This document shows positions 1 through 11,440 of a DNA stretch of 64,000 bases, one piece after another. Source of the stretch: Timema cristinae (taxonomy: Eukaryota; Arthropoda; Insecta; Phasmatodea; Timematidae). The position numbers and the translations under genes were made by a program. The stretch's first letter is position 1; the number at the start of each line of letters is the position of its first letter. The notes beneath the pieces are model-generated. The model was not told the DNA's origin. It was given only the letters and a program-made list of their open reading frames with translations, and did no database searches. The stretch covers positions 114,711,949-114,775,948 of the forward strand of contig JBCFYV010000012.1 of NCBI GenBank assembly GCA_039000515.1, given 5' to 3'.

Positions 1-562
1 CAACTCATTCCCTGGCGTGTACCTAATATAACTATGATCTGAGGCTCTGTAGTCATTTTTCTACTCTTATAAAACCAAATATTTTCGCTACTTACTCAAG
101 AATTTTATCATTTATTGCTTTATTTATGGTCATAATAAAGCAATATGACATTCTGACTGGCTAAAAGTTCAGTGGTTCATTGATAGGTGACATTATAACT
201 TATTGCAATGTTGATTCGCACCCGCACCAGGGAATGTTGGGGCAAACAAAGACATTCAACGCATGTGCCGATGAATGGGCTAAGAGCGCAACTTATTGAA
301 ATAATATTTTAAGACATACACACATTCTGAAATGATGTCAAGACTATGAAGAAGTTAACCCTAGCAATCCTAGGAGCGAGGGTGTCGGAACACAGTCCAA
401 GATGATATTCGTTTCAAACCATAGTAGAAGTCTCGAAGCTTCTCAAACCCCTACAATGGGGGAGGTGGGACGAAAGGGGTCTTTCTCTAGGATAATAGCA
501 ATAAAAAACACTAAGTGCTCCCAGAAAAAAAAGAATAGTTTCAAAGTTTTGGTCGCACGCAC

Positions 563-685
563 CAGGTGGAAGTGATTGCTTCAATTTCTCCGCCTTCTCC
601 TTGTCGGTGATTACAAGGGTGTACAGAAATCTAGAACAGCGAACCTTGAACTTGACATTGTCAGGGTTTTTCTTTATCTTGACGG
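563..685 (-). CDS. RpL38: RpL38 coding exon (central and C-terminal part)
   Basis: 123 bases: two bases complete Ser, 40 codons follow, and one base of the next Gly remains. The acceptor is TTTTTGTCCACAG. The donor is G|GTGCGT, an acceptable but non-consensus site. Reading on past the donor leaves the eL38 sequence immediately, which supports the exon end at 563. Confidence 0.92.
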
Positions 686-3600
686 CTGTGGACAAAAATA
701 AATCTAGCTCACTTCGCACAAATAGAGATTAAACAAATGTTATTGAATATTTTAAAGAAAATGTATAGGGTCTATATAATTTGTATATGACCTTGAACTG
801 AGAAAAATTTCCAAAACTAGTGATGATACATATCATAAGAAAGCTTATAGGAAAAGATACTATTTTGTTTACCCAGCCTTCTATCTCATTTCTAGCCCGA
901 GAAATAATTATTTTGTAATTGATGTCAGCAGAAAATTGTGATTTATCAAAAAATTTGCATTTTTGACTTCCTCTGAGGGTACATTAGGTGAGCCAAATTT
1001 GAAAAAAATCCAAAGGGATAAGGTAGTGTTAGAATATTGGATCACTTGACATGGAATGACCCTACCGTATTTAAATATTCATTAGTTTCTCTTTAAGGTA
1101 ACAGTTTTTATCTACGAGGCTATGATTACAACTAACCTGCTAAATAAATAAGTTAGGTGATATATATTTTTAGCGTGAAAAAATAGAGTTAACAATCACA
1201 ATGAGTACACGAGAAAAGGTGTTTTTTACAATTTTTATAGCAAAACTTTATTTTTCAAAATAAATCAAATATTTCTCCAGTATAAACAGTCATTTTCTAA
1301 ATCAAATATTTCTCCAGTACAAACATTTATTTTCTTCGGTATCGTGATATCATTAATTTTGAATATCTGTCAATGATGTACTGGAATTTAATGAAAGCTT
1401 TTTCTCTTCATTTAAAAAGTTTCTCATGTAATGCCACTACGCTCATGACGGATATTCAATAACTGTTGATATCACCCCATGGACCTAATTATTTATTCCA
1501 AAAAATTGTTTTGTTATAAAAAATGCTTAAACATTTTTTTTTTCACATTCCCTATATCGCCACCTTAAATATAGTACAGTAGCCCTATGGCTTCTTTGGT
1601 GATGACTGACAGCCGACAGGCTTTGAAAAGTTACCAGAACAAATTATGTATCCCTACACTGAACCAGCTGTCAGCCAGCACCAAAGCCATGGGGCTACTG
1701 TAGTTTAGTAGATTATTATTATTATTATTAGCACCGCGTCTTACTACCGTTCGGGTTGTACGCACTTACGCTAATGTGTAATGGTAGGGTGATTGTGAAA
1801 TGAAATGAAGGACCTACAGTTTAACGTGGAATCCGAACCACGGTGGCGGCCTATGTTTTTAAAAATTAAGCTTAAAATGAATGTCCTATTTCCATGACAT
1901 CATCAATATCTATTACCCTGGCTTTGTTTAATTTAGTTGAAATGTGCGGCCGTTTCTGGTAGGTTAGGCAATATTGTGAAGAAATAAATTTACTTTGCGT
2001 TTTAACTTATGTTGTGCAACGTGTTTTAAAACAAAGTTATAAATAAAAGGATTTTCTTTCAAGAAATTACATATTGGCCCAACTTTGCTTTGTTATTGAA
2101 TAATTGTTATGCTTCATCTCAGAGATGAAACATATGAGAAAACTCTAATTATAACTTTCAAGGCCGTATTAAACAAGAGATTACTTGGGTGGGTAATCTT
2201 AAAATATTCTTTAGTTTTATAGGGAATGGAGCATGACTGGGGCAACATTATTTTAAAAACTTTGCTGTATAACACACAACAAAATAAAGTTTTCAATGTT
2301 AACAAAATGAATATTGGGAAATCATTTTAGCCAAGATTGTTTTTTAAAAAATAACGAAAAGTCACCTAATTTACTAGATGACATACTGCCATTATTGTAT
2401 AACATTGCTTGGAATGACTCCATTTTTGAGTTCTTGCCTAACTTAAATGCACATTCACGTAAACCTGTTGATACGTTTAAAAACAAATAATCTTGTTCGT
2501 AAAGCTTTCCAAGTCATTAAAAATAACAAGCATAGTTTTTGGAAATAATAGGCATTACTACTACTTGCACCACGTCTTATACCCGTTCGGGTTATACGCA
2601 CTTTACACTAGTGTGTAATGGTAGGGTGAATGTGAGATGAAATGAAGGACCTACAATTTAACGTGGGATCCGAACCACGGTGGAGGCCTGGCATTCCCAC
2701 ATTCACAAGTTGTGATTAATACACATCTTGTCAGAGGTGAAGGAAGGGTTTTGCAATCAGATTGACACCTTACCTCTAGACTGCCAGGTCACCTTAAATA
2801 GGTATGGTTTTTTTTTTTTATTATTAAAAACAGTTTGTATATTTTCTAATCAAACAACCTATCGTTGGTTGTCACACATTTTAATCAACACTGGAAAGGT
2901 AATTTCAATTGTTGAAGATATCGCTTCAAAATGACACCAACTAATTTAAGCCATGTGATGACGCCAACAAGTTCTTTACAATGATACACCCACGCAGTGG
3001 ATAACAATATTTTATTCACTTAAATATTTTGAAATACGATAAAATAATCAGAAAATAATCTTACCTATAAAAAAAATATTTTCTATCTTCCAAATAAATA
3101 TGATGCCTGTATTAAAAGGTATTAATGTATGCACTATATTACAGATAACATTCCAAAACAAAGAATAAGTACTTTTAATTGGTTTAAAATATTGTCTCAG
3201 ATTGAGTAAAAAGAAATTATTCCCAAGTGATTAAATAGTGGAGAAAATTAGGTTTACTTATTTTAAATGTAAAATATATATGTAATTAAAAAAACTATCA
3301 TTTATAACAAAACAGTGATCCTTTACAAGTGTTGGTGACATAAATTTAAACATATGATTTTTGAATTGTCATCCAGGTAAAAACCTATCATGAACAGACT
3401 CTTACCATTCCACTCTATTCCTTTAAATAAATAACATCTTCTGTGATTAGGTGTGGGATTTCATTATTTTCTAATGCTGCAGGCCTATACCTTTAAATTG
3501 TCCACGCACAAAACAAAATGGATGGAAATTCTTGACACTAGTGTGGTCAAAAGCTAAAACTCAAGTAGTCCCTAGCAACGGAAATCGCATCGCGTCTAGT

Positions 3601-4122
3601 TTACCAACCAATGAAAAAGTTTGAAACAACGTCCAATAAAATGCTCTGAAAGGAAATTTTCTAAAGCTAGGCGCAAGCAGACGATATCTAAGCAGAATAA
3701 TACTATAACCTAACTACTCAACATACTTTTATAAAACTTTCAGGATATTTCTGAAATAGCTCATTCTGTAAAATTATCCTATAATTTTGTATTTGTTTCC
3801 ATACATATCAACGGGTCCTTTGGATGCCATTGATGCTTTTATTTCTATGCGCGCGCGCTTACTTTGGTGCGATTGATTGTCCTTAGAAAGATAAGTTGAG
3901 TCAACTTCTACGAAGTGATAAGGACTAAGAAATTAAGGATATGGACTCTACAATAAAAGTAACTCACATTTCGCATCCTTCCTTCTCGCCTTCAAAAGGA
4001 AATCTTTAATTTCTTTGATTTCACGCGGCTGTAACAAAATAAATTGATCGAGTTTAAAACATGTTAACCTATAAAAATATAAGAGAAACATAATATTAAA
4101 TTAATTATTTTATACTTACCAT
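563..4122 (-). CDS. RpL38: Ribosomal protein L38 (eL38), spliced, 3' end outside window
   Basis: Component of the large cytosolic ribosomal subunit. Three coding pieces on the minus strand join in frame. The ATG is complement 4120-4122, directly followed by donor GTAAGT. Complement 4028-3968 encodes [20 protein letters not shown] plus one base. Complement 685-563 completes Ser and continues [20 protein letters not shown], then [20 protein letters not shown]. The splice sites fit: acceptors TTTTGTTACAG and TTTTTGTCCACAG, donors GTGAGT and GTGCGT, and the phases join exactly (AAA T|CC gives Lys-Ser). That is about 62 of the usual 69-70 residues. The final Gly codon is split at 563 and the last ~8 residues are not found in 1-562, so the last exon lies off the left edge. 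Intron 2 is ~3.3 kb and full of transposon debris. No disabling change is seen and the introns are kept, so this looks like the functional locus rather than a processed copy. The family assignment is secure from sequence. Confidence 0.95.
1193..1564. mobile_element. TTAA-flanked foldback MITE, copy 1
   Basis: An AT-rich element whose two halves are diverged inverted copies, including the central ATATCTGTCAATG / GACGGATATTCAATAACTG pair. It is flanked by TTAA at 1189-1192 and 1565-1568. The same sequence recurs at 22.2, 39.7 and 52.8 kb. TTAA target sites are known for piggyBac-type elements; no transposase is present. It lies in RpL38 intron 2. Confidence 0.65.
1577..1700. mobile_element. TA-flanked MITE with CAGTAGCCC termini, short copy
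   Basis: Inverted ends CAGTAGCCCTATGGCTTC and GCCATGGGGCTACTG are flanked by TA on both sides (1575-1576, 1701-1702). The internal part matches a longer copy at 22.8-23.1 kb, of which this is an internally deleted version. CAGT ends with a TA duplication fit a Tc1/mariner- or pogo-type non-autonomous element. Confidence 0.7.
1712..1852 (-). repeat. SINE A fragment, head missing
   Basis: It starts with the (ATT)n complement of the tail and GCACCGCGTCTTACTACC, then runs through the A body to the CACGGTGGCGGCC block. The tRNA-like head is absent (5' truncated). Confidence 0.75.
2553..2793 (-). repeat. SINE A copy with internal deletion in the tRNA-like head
   Basis: The body and 3' end match the other A copies. 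The head keeps its outer part (complement of CTAGACTGCCAGGTCACC) but has lost the segment containing the B box, between CAGAT and TGACACC. Confidence 0.75.
3535..3650. promoter_or_regulatory. Promoter-like motif cluster within RpL38 intron 2 (speculative)
   Basis: A locally CpG-containing stretch with CCCTAGCAACGG (resembles an RFX half-site), AACCAATGAAA and GTCCAATAAAA (CCAAT-like), and CGCATCGCGTC. No exon is recognised beside it. The motifs are short and may be chance. Confidence 0.15.
3968..4028 (-). CDS. RpL38: RpL38 coding exon (residues 2-21)
   Basis: 61 bases, phase 0 in and phase 1 out. It begins CCGCGTGAAATC after acceptor TTACAG and ends GCGAAAT before GTGAGT. It encodes the N-terminal [12 protein letters not shown] block typical of eL38. 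Confidence 0.95.
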
Positions 4123-4168
4123 GATTTTGAGCTTCTAACAAATGCGCAAAGTCAAAGTCAGGCGTGTC
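4120..4168 (-). other. RpL38: RpL38 exon with 5' UTR and start codon
   Basis: The exon ends in ATG followed at once by GTAAGT, an intron placed right after the start codon as in many ribosomal protein genes. Its upstream boundary is uncertain. AATTTTTCTCGTTTTAG just before 4168 could be a 3' splice site, with a further 5' UTR exon upstream, or a pyrimidine-rich (TOP-like) start site close by. I cannot decide between these. Confidence 0.75.
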
Positions 4169-5807
4169 CTAAAACGAGAAAAATTAGTCAAACTGATAAG
4201 ACAACAGTTTAATTATCTATTTAAAATATAAAACCTTATATGTTAAACATTTTACTGTAGAAAATATAAGCTACTAGACATTAATTATGTTGATGACGTG
4301 AGATAAAAATGATAATTTTTTGTCGTACGTACTTGCCTAGAGAAAAATCAATGTATTCAGAAACAACTAAATGAGTGACAGTTTAGCCAGCATTTGAAAA
4401 TTAAAATAAAGTGTATAAACTTCTCGAATGAAATAACATTTCTCTCAAGCTAGCAGTTACAGCAAATTGACTCTATACAAGGTCTATTTATGTAATAAAG
4501 GTCTATTCACGAGCACCATTAGGATTTGACATTAATTCACTCATTTCTTTCTTAAAATATGCATTAGTAATAGAAAAGCTGTTATACAATTTAATTGAAA
4601 CAAATTAAAAATTATGAATGTATATAAATACATTGCCTCTTGAATAAATACTAAGGCATACTTGACATATTTCTAATATTTCTAATAAAATGGAGCCTAG
4701 AATTTAAAATATTTAGGAAACTTAATAAAGGCTTGGGAAATTGTGTATAAAATGTATTAATACTTTAAACGAAAAAAAACCTTTTAATTATTATATAAAA
4801 TAAGGAGAGCAAACTTTGAATTAAACGTGAATAACTTTCAAATTTAATCAACCATCAGATAATGCATTACAACTTAACTTTAATCCAAAAATATCTAGCG
4901 GGCACAAATGAACCCATTTAAAGTATCCTGTAAAAAAAAAGTTAAACGTATAGACCTTTTAAGTTAGGGTAAGGCAAACAAAGCTAACATTTAAAAGAGA
5001 AAAGCAATAAATAAAATACTATGGAATGAAGCGCATTTGCTCTTATGTATTTTCTTTAATTCTTATTTCCATTTATTAACATCAATTTTTTATATAAAAA
5101 ATAACTTAACGTTGGAAATTTTGCGGTTCATTCATTGAGATTCTTTTTTCTCTAGAATACACTATAAAATATTACTTATTTACTATATGGTATTAGGAAC
5201 TCGAAAGTTAATTTCCACACTCACAAAAGTAAGCCACCTAACCTTATCTTGAGAAAGCTTTACCCAGTTCCCCTTATATAATATATTTATTTCAGGTCTA
5301 TTCTAATGTAATCCCCCAGCTGCATCTAGGTATTCCCAATGTTCTATTCCCATTGGGTTTGCTAGTCAATATTCTGAACACGATTATAGACTCTCCCAGT
5401 CATGATGCATGACCTGCCTACCAGCATTTACTAGACTTGATTATCCTAACAATTTCTTATAATGTGTACAAGGTATGCAGCTAGTAATAATGCAACCTTC
5501 TCTACTCCCCAAAAGCCTCATCTCTTTTATGATTAAATATCTTCTCAAGCACTTTGTTTTCAAACACCCTACCTTTTTTTTTCTTCATGAAAGGTAAGAG
5601 ACAAAGTTTCACACCTACAGAGATCAACTGTTAAATTGTTTTTATATGATGAGTTTTACATTCCTTTATAGCAGATGAGATGTCAATAACTTACTGACCG
5701 AATAATAGCATGCATTTCCCGATTGTTTTGTTTTCCTTATTTCCAATCTAATATCGTTATTGCTTGATAAATTGTTCCTAACTATTTAAGTTCATTAACC
5801 CTGTAAA
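4169..5807. other. AT-rich upstream flank of RpL38, no gene recognised
   Basis: No open reading frame, tRNA-like head or tandem repeat stands out. It should contain the RpL38 promoter or a 5' UTR intron, but I cannot point to a convincing core promoter. Confidence 0.5.
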
Positions 5808-6110
5808 TTATATAATGCTCGACTTAATCTCTAAATTATCGTCCCCAATCTGTGCTCTCTGTACGATTATATACATAGTCTTTTCAGCGTTTACTTCTAA
5901 ACCAATTTTCTTACTAGCCTTTAGTAAACTGTCTGCATTTCTTACAGCAGCTTCTTTACTATTACCTAACAAAGCTAAATCATCTGCGTATCCTAATAGC
6001 TGCATTGTATCGTTTAATGTCAACCGTTCCCTAATGTATTACATGATCTTAATATCATACTCTAAGGTTAGATTAAAAAGTAATGTAGAACGGGAATCTC
6101 CTCGTTCAAC
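5808..6110 (-). pseudogene. LINE reverse transcriptase core relic
   Basis: Minus-strand translation shows TLLFNLTLEYDIKI, then a stop, then QLLGYADDLALLGN and GLEVNAEKTMYI. These are the conserved RT palm region: the YADD catalytic motif and the downstream GLxVNxEKT block of non-LTR retrotransposons. The frame is interrupted by a stop near 6048 and degenerates on both sides. Only about 95 codons remain. Confidence 0.85.
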
Positions 6111-6186
6111 CCATTATTTATTTCAAAAGTTTCACCATATGCTCACTATCAGCACTGAACAGATGCAGTTACACTACCAATAACAA

Positions 6187-9100
6187 ATGAGAACAGCCTG
6201 GGATCGGTCACCATTTGTTACGGATCCTTGTGTTCGGAGGATAAGTCATGATGTGATTTGGTATAGGTTATATGGTAGTGAGGTTAGTAGAGCGTGGAAC
6301 ACGGCAAAAAGGAATATGGAATATGACGAAGAAGTTGAATTGGCATTATTTTGTTCGGTGGGTGGTACGCTGCCCATGTTGAATGCTAGGAAAAGGATAA
6401 GAGATTGGCGAATTTGACTTAGTTAATCTTTGAGGATGTTTAAAACACATGAAAAAATTAATAAAACGAGAAGGAAATTAGATTAACTCAACCCTTTGAA
6501 GTTAATTGGATTTAATTCCTGTTCACACTGGAAAAAAAAGCAGGAGAGAGCACGAATATCTTTTGATGATGCGCTGAGAAACTGACAATAGTTGGAGCAC
6601 AAGAGAATGCGAATGGACGCCTAGTGAACACGAGCAAAACCTACCGAAGGGTGTTTGGCACCGTTTTCTGTGCCTTTTTCACCGAACCGATTTCAAAAAG
6701 TCCACGCTGCCTTCAACAACCTAGCAAGATGAACGATCGCAGTGAGATATCAAAGATAAACTCTCATACACATCCTATAATTTTTCGCTATAGAAAATGT
6801 TTGTTTATTCACTTCCTTTGTTTGATACTAGGTCTTTCACAGAAAAATACATTCTTTGGTGTCTAACGGTTAGTAAATATTTCTTGTTCTTGGGTTTCTA
6901 CTTATCTTCATTTATTTATTGTATTAAAATCAATTTTGTTTTTAAGGAGTTAAAAGAAAGCTTTCAAATATTTTTTAAAATAGTTATGTATAGTCAATGT
7001 TTAGTTTCTTAAAATCATTTAATTCTCCTAATCAGTTTTAATTTTTCAAACAAATATTATATGACTAATGTTTTTATTCTTCCAATGGCAGCTTGTCCTG
7101 AAGGGGACAAGGGCACGTAACCTCCCTCCAAACACCAAGTTATACATACAAACAATTATGAGTTATAATAATCTTATACACGTTATATAAATAAAGGAAA
7201 TGTTAAAATAATAATAATAAATGTTTCTAGTTAAAAAAAAACTATGACATTTAAAATTGCTGGGCGAAAACCTTCAAACTAAAATATCTTCCCGATCGGA
7301 GCATAATAATAAATGTTCTCCAAGCTCACGGCGGAATAGGGAGAGGAAAGTAGGGGCATTGATGCGCAGAACGCTGTACTCAAGACTAAATAGGGCACAC
7401 GGTGCATGTTGACTTGGCGGGAGGGAAGATCCAGTCCAGTGTTGCCAACTTAGCGGTTTTACCAACAGATCTAGCTTTTTTCAGGTTGGGTCTGGTGGGA
7501 AAATGATCTAACAGTGAACAGTGGGATTTTTAGATTTTTTAAAATATAATTTATCTTTTTTTCTAATGGAAAACGTAAATACTTAATTTAATTTTTTTTA
7601 TCTTGTGTTTGTATGAATCTAATTGTGACATGTATAAATGCAATTAAGCCTTATATTAGTGTCTCTACATTAAGATTCTTACCAGTAGTTCCCTGCCTCA
7701 GAATTCAATCATAATATTTTGATGGGGATTCACCGGCGTTTTTATCTCCACTGTCTAGTGGGTAGTGAATTGTGACTCCGATCGCTTGCGGGTGCATCAT
7801 TTTACATTTGCTTATCGTTGTCATCTTCGTTTAAATTTCAAGTGTTTTAAAATAAAGACAGCTCTTCTTCGAATAAAGTACGTTCCTTTCATATACATTG
7901 TAATTAAAACATTTATGATACATATAAGTGAATGTGCGTTTGTGAACTGACTAAGAAATTATTCTGCATCTTTTGTTTGCTTTCAAAGAAAAAAAATTTC
8001 TACATGAATTAAAAGTGGTGTTTCTGATTTAAAACATATACTATGAAGAGATCAAAGAAACGAGCTATAATTAAATCCTATAAATTCTGGCGAAATTAGG
8101 TAGTGCGTATTTGCAACAAAAACAAAATAATAACAAAAACATTGATAACAAATATATAATTACGTTGCTGTATTACATATGTATGTATGTATTACATTAT
8201 GTGGGGCTGTTGAATTAGATTTGCGCAATCAATATTAAAGGGTTACTTCTGATAATAATGGTGTTTCCTTAGGGTTAATTGATTTTGCAGTCAAATTAGA
8301 CTACACTCTTGAATTCCATTTGAAAAAATCAAATATATTTAACCATCCAAAATTAACTTTTGATATAAATGTTTCAAGCTTATCAAATGTAAAGACCCAA
8401 ATAAATTCAGTAAATAATATTGTAAAAAGGAGGATGGACTTCCATTACAAAATATAAACAGCACGTAAGTTTATATATTATTATTATTTTTAATTTTCAA
8501 TTTTGTTACCTCCGATGAAAGAAAGACACGAACCGCCACTGTCTTCTACTTTTAATTATGATTTTAGCAAATTAATTTTTTTAATGATTTTATAGTCAAT
8601 TATTTATATATATTGTTAATTATTAATATTATACTTATTAATCACTTTCTTTTATTAAATATATTAAATCACCTCTTTATGTAAGTATTATCATTTGTAT
8701 TAATAATTAATTTTACTACCTAATGTGGCGTACATAATTGCAATGCAGCAGTCTGGTAAACAAATATTTACTTTGATCAATCTCATATTTCTATAATTTC
8801 AGAAATCCAAACTTTCATGACTATTTTTATCCAATTGATCGATATAAAATATTTTACATACTAAAGTGAAGTAGCTAATATATATTTTATTTTGAAGTTG
8901 TAATTACTTATTCAGAGTTTTGATTGTTTTGAAAGATTATATATTTTTTTTATTGTTGTACCGTGATCTCATTGGTTTCCATAGAAAACTTGCTTTCATT
9001 TCTAGTTTGAAATTTCTGCTAAATATTTTTACTTATATGTATAAGAAAATTACCACGTAAAATGTCAAATTTGGTCAAAATATATAATTTTACAGAATCA

Positions 9101-9292
9101 TAATGCAATAATTTTAAATTTCTATTTGTACTAAATAAAACTATAAAAGGAATAAGAGAGATATATTTAATTAGAGCTTCGATGTGGAAAAGTATAGTTT
9201 ATCTAATAAAAGTGTCATGTATGAATACTTTTTACTTAGGATTAAACATTTCTCTCTAAATTTCTCGCTACCACAACTAAACCAGTGAGCAA
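6187..9292. other. AT-rich intergenic sequence, nothing firm
   Basis: A 76-codon plus-strand ORF at 6187-6417 has no recognised domain. A GC-richer patch at 7290-7450 reads, on the minus strand, ACTTTCCTCTCCCTATTCCG followed by GTGAGC. That is pyrimidine-rich then donor-like, and could be a distant first exon of a minus-strand gene such as RpL38. This is a guess. The rest is AT-rich with no feature I recognise. Confidence 0.3.
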
Positions 9293-10794
9293 ATGTCAAA
9301 CAGAAAACCTTTTGATGGTGATTATTTAAAAAAGTTGACAGGCCATTCTGAAAGGCCCCATCCAGATTCGATAAACCAGAAAATAACTCCCAAAAAGTCA
9401 GGGGCTCCAAAGACAGTTTAATATAGCTAGTATCAAAGACTATACTGATACGGAATCCGAAAGGGAAAATCAACGAAGAGGGTGGCCAAAGGACACCAAT
9501 GAACAGTTCGAAACTATTTTTTATCATCTGAAAAAATTACCGTCAGCCTCACTTAGAAAATATTGGGTATCAACTTCCTCAGATTTCCCTTGTTCTGCAT
9601 CCTCTCCTTCGGCCTCTACTAAATCCACACCATGTCCACCCTCAACGAGGAAACCAAATGAGGCAACTGAAGGTTACTCAAAAAATCAAAAGGTCAACAT
9701 ACAAGGCCACCATGGAATATCACGATCAAGTGAGGCTAGACTTCAAGGATGAGGAAGATGATAGTGAAATACCACGAGTATGTATGCCAAGTGACCTCAA
9801 TGAACAGCTCGGTTATATTTATAATCCTCGGAAAGTAGTACCACCACCACCACCACCACCCATAAAGCGTTTTTGGGATCAACTCCTCCTGGTTCTAATA
9901 AATTCATACCCTGTTTACCACAACGGAAGCACCAAAAGAAACACTCAAAGACTCCTTGGGAATAGTCGCACTCTCCTAAATCAGCTCTACTTCTTAAGCC
10001 ACCAAGGAAAAATACATCATTCTTGCGAAGCCCTAAATCAACTTACTATCCTGACAAACAAAAGGAAAGGGGCCAATCCCGATACGACCAGTCATCAAAT
10101 CATAGCCGGCCTGTTTTGGAGGTATTAAAACATACTTCGGTAGACAAAGGCAAATCGCTACGTGTCGATTCCGCACCTCCTAAAATATCCGATATTAAAA
10201 TAACCCCTCGTACCCCTCCTAAAATACCCGATAGTAAAATTACCCCTCTTAACATATCCAATGTTAAAATAACCCTTCCTACCTCTCATAAAACACCACC
10301 TCAACCAATCTTAAAAACACCCCAAACTGGAGTCAAACTCCCAAAACCTTCTACCAAACCAGAAATAAAATTTGATCCCCCAACAAGTAAACAAACTGGT
10401 CACAGAGGTTCGCCCCCATCTAGACCTCCTAAGCCCGAGTCCCTTAAAGAGCCAGCTTATGACGAGAAACTGCCCCCCTGTGGTCGACCACAATGAGGTT
10501 CACACCAGATTTCCCGGGTTCATCCCGTACGTCCCCAGCGACAAGTTGGACGCTCCGACTCTCGCCACAACAGCGTCCGGAACGGAGATTTACGTCGGTA
10601 TGTACAGTGACCTAAGGGAAAGGGTGAAGCTTCTTCACGAAACGTTAGACTTCGAGGACAGGGAGCTACGAAGGACTCACCAGAGATACAGCACTTTCGC
10701 CAAAGACAGCGAGCAATCACAAAGACCTTCAATGCTCTCCGATTTGGAGACGCTTTCCAAGAAAGTTAAAAATCGTCTTGATAAATATATGTAG
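9293..10794 (+). pseudogene. Unrecognised Pro/Ser/Lys-rich protein gene, broken by frameshifts and stops
   Basis: Protein-like reading runs across the region in alternating frames. It begins ATG at 9293 (MSNRKPFDGDYLKKLTGH) with a stop at 9419-9421. A second frame at 9420-9752 contains TDTESERENQRRGWPKDTNE. A third stretch to ~9860 carries the acidic DFKDEEDDSEIPRV and a run of seven prolines encoded by CCA repeats. It then shifts into PGSNKFIPCLPQRK with a TAG at 9963. A basic, proline-rich part (repeats of PPKI and ITP) runs to ~10480, and a shift at a run of six C (10470s) enters a 100-residue tail with DLRERVKLLHETLDFEDREL, likely coiled coil, ending at 10794. Two shifts fall at simple-sequence runs, as expected for assembly errors or polymerase slippage, but the stops suggest decay. 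No family is recognised and no intron is needed. Confidence 0.5.
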
Positions 10795-10949
10795 TGTTGT
10801 TCTTTTTTTGTATGAAATTTCCAAACTCAAATTAATGTTGTTTTCAACTGTAGTTCAGTGATCTTTTTTATAATTATCATTTATTATTATACTTTTCAGT
10901 AGAAAAGATGAATATTTTTTTTTCGTTCCACAAATATCTGTGCAATATA

Positions 10950-10959
10950 AATAAATAAA
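10950..10959 (+). promoter_or_regulatory. Overlapping AATAAA polyadenylation signals
   Basis: Two overlapping AATAAA hexamers lie about 155 bases after the TAG of the 9.3-10.8 kb locus, in an AT-rich 3' UTR-like stretch. AATAAA is common by chance at this base composition. Confidence 0.4.
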
Positions 10960-11144
10960 ATTAAGAAGTTATCAATGCACCCAAAGTAAAGTATAGACTA
11001 GAGTTTAGTTGATGGCGACCGACTCATTGGCAGACTATTGTATGTAGTTCAAACCAATTTGCCCAACATATACATCCAATACATTCAAAGAATGGCCTCA
11101 TTTCTACCACATCGTCTAGAAATTGATTTGAAATAAAGGTGTTT

Positions 11145-11440
11145 GGACTACCTTTGTGGTATAGTGGTCAGAGTTACTGGCTACAGATCCAGAGGTCTCT
11201 GGTTTGATCCTTGGCACTTCCAGATTTTCTGAGAAGCAGTTGGTATGGAACTCGCGAGCACAATTCAGGAACTACTTGAATGAAAAAATAAATTAGCGGC
11301 TCCGGTCTAGAAAACTGAGATTGGTGGCCAAAGGGTTCACTGTGTTGACCACATGACAACATCTATCCACATAAGTTGGCGCTATCTTTGACCAAAAGGC
11401 AGTGGCCACTCGGTCGGTATAGTAGTCAGTTCGATAGTAA
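11145..11440 (+). repeat. SINE D, longest copy
   Basis: The tRNA-like head has A box TGGTATAGTGG and B box GGTTTGATCC. The body contains CTCCGGTCTAGAAAACTGAG and AGTGGCCACTCGGTCGGTAT. Parts of the same body recur inverted near 18.0 and 62.4 kb. Confidence 0.7.

Noticed and set aside
414..562. Extension of the RpL38 reading frame past Pro-Pro-Gly
   Set aside because: The sequence departs from eL38 exactly at a GTGCGT donor, so this is intron, not a novel C-terminus.
6187..6417. 76-codon plus-strand ORF next to the RT relic
   Set aside because: No domain, no conservation evidence and no splice context; left as unassigned.
9171..9527. 118-codon minus-strand ORF
   Set aside because: The plus strand has the protein-like composition continuing into the 9.3-10.8 kb locus; this ORF is its antisense.
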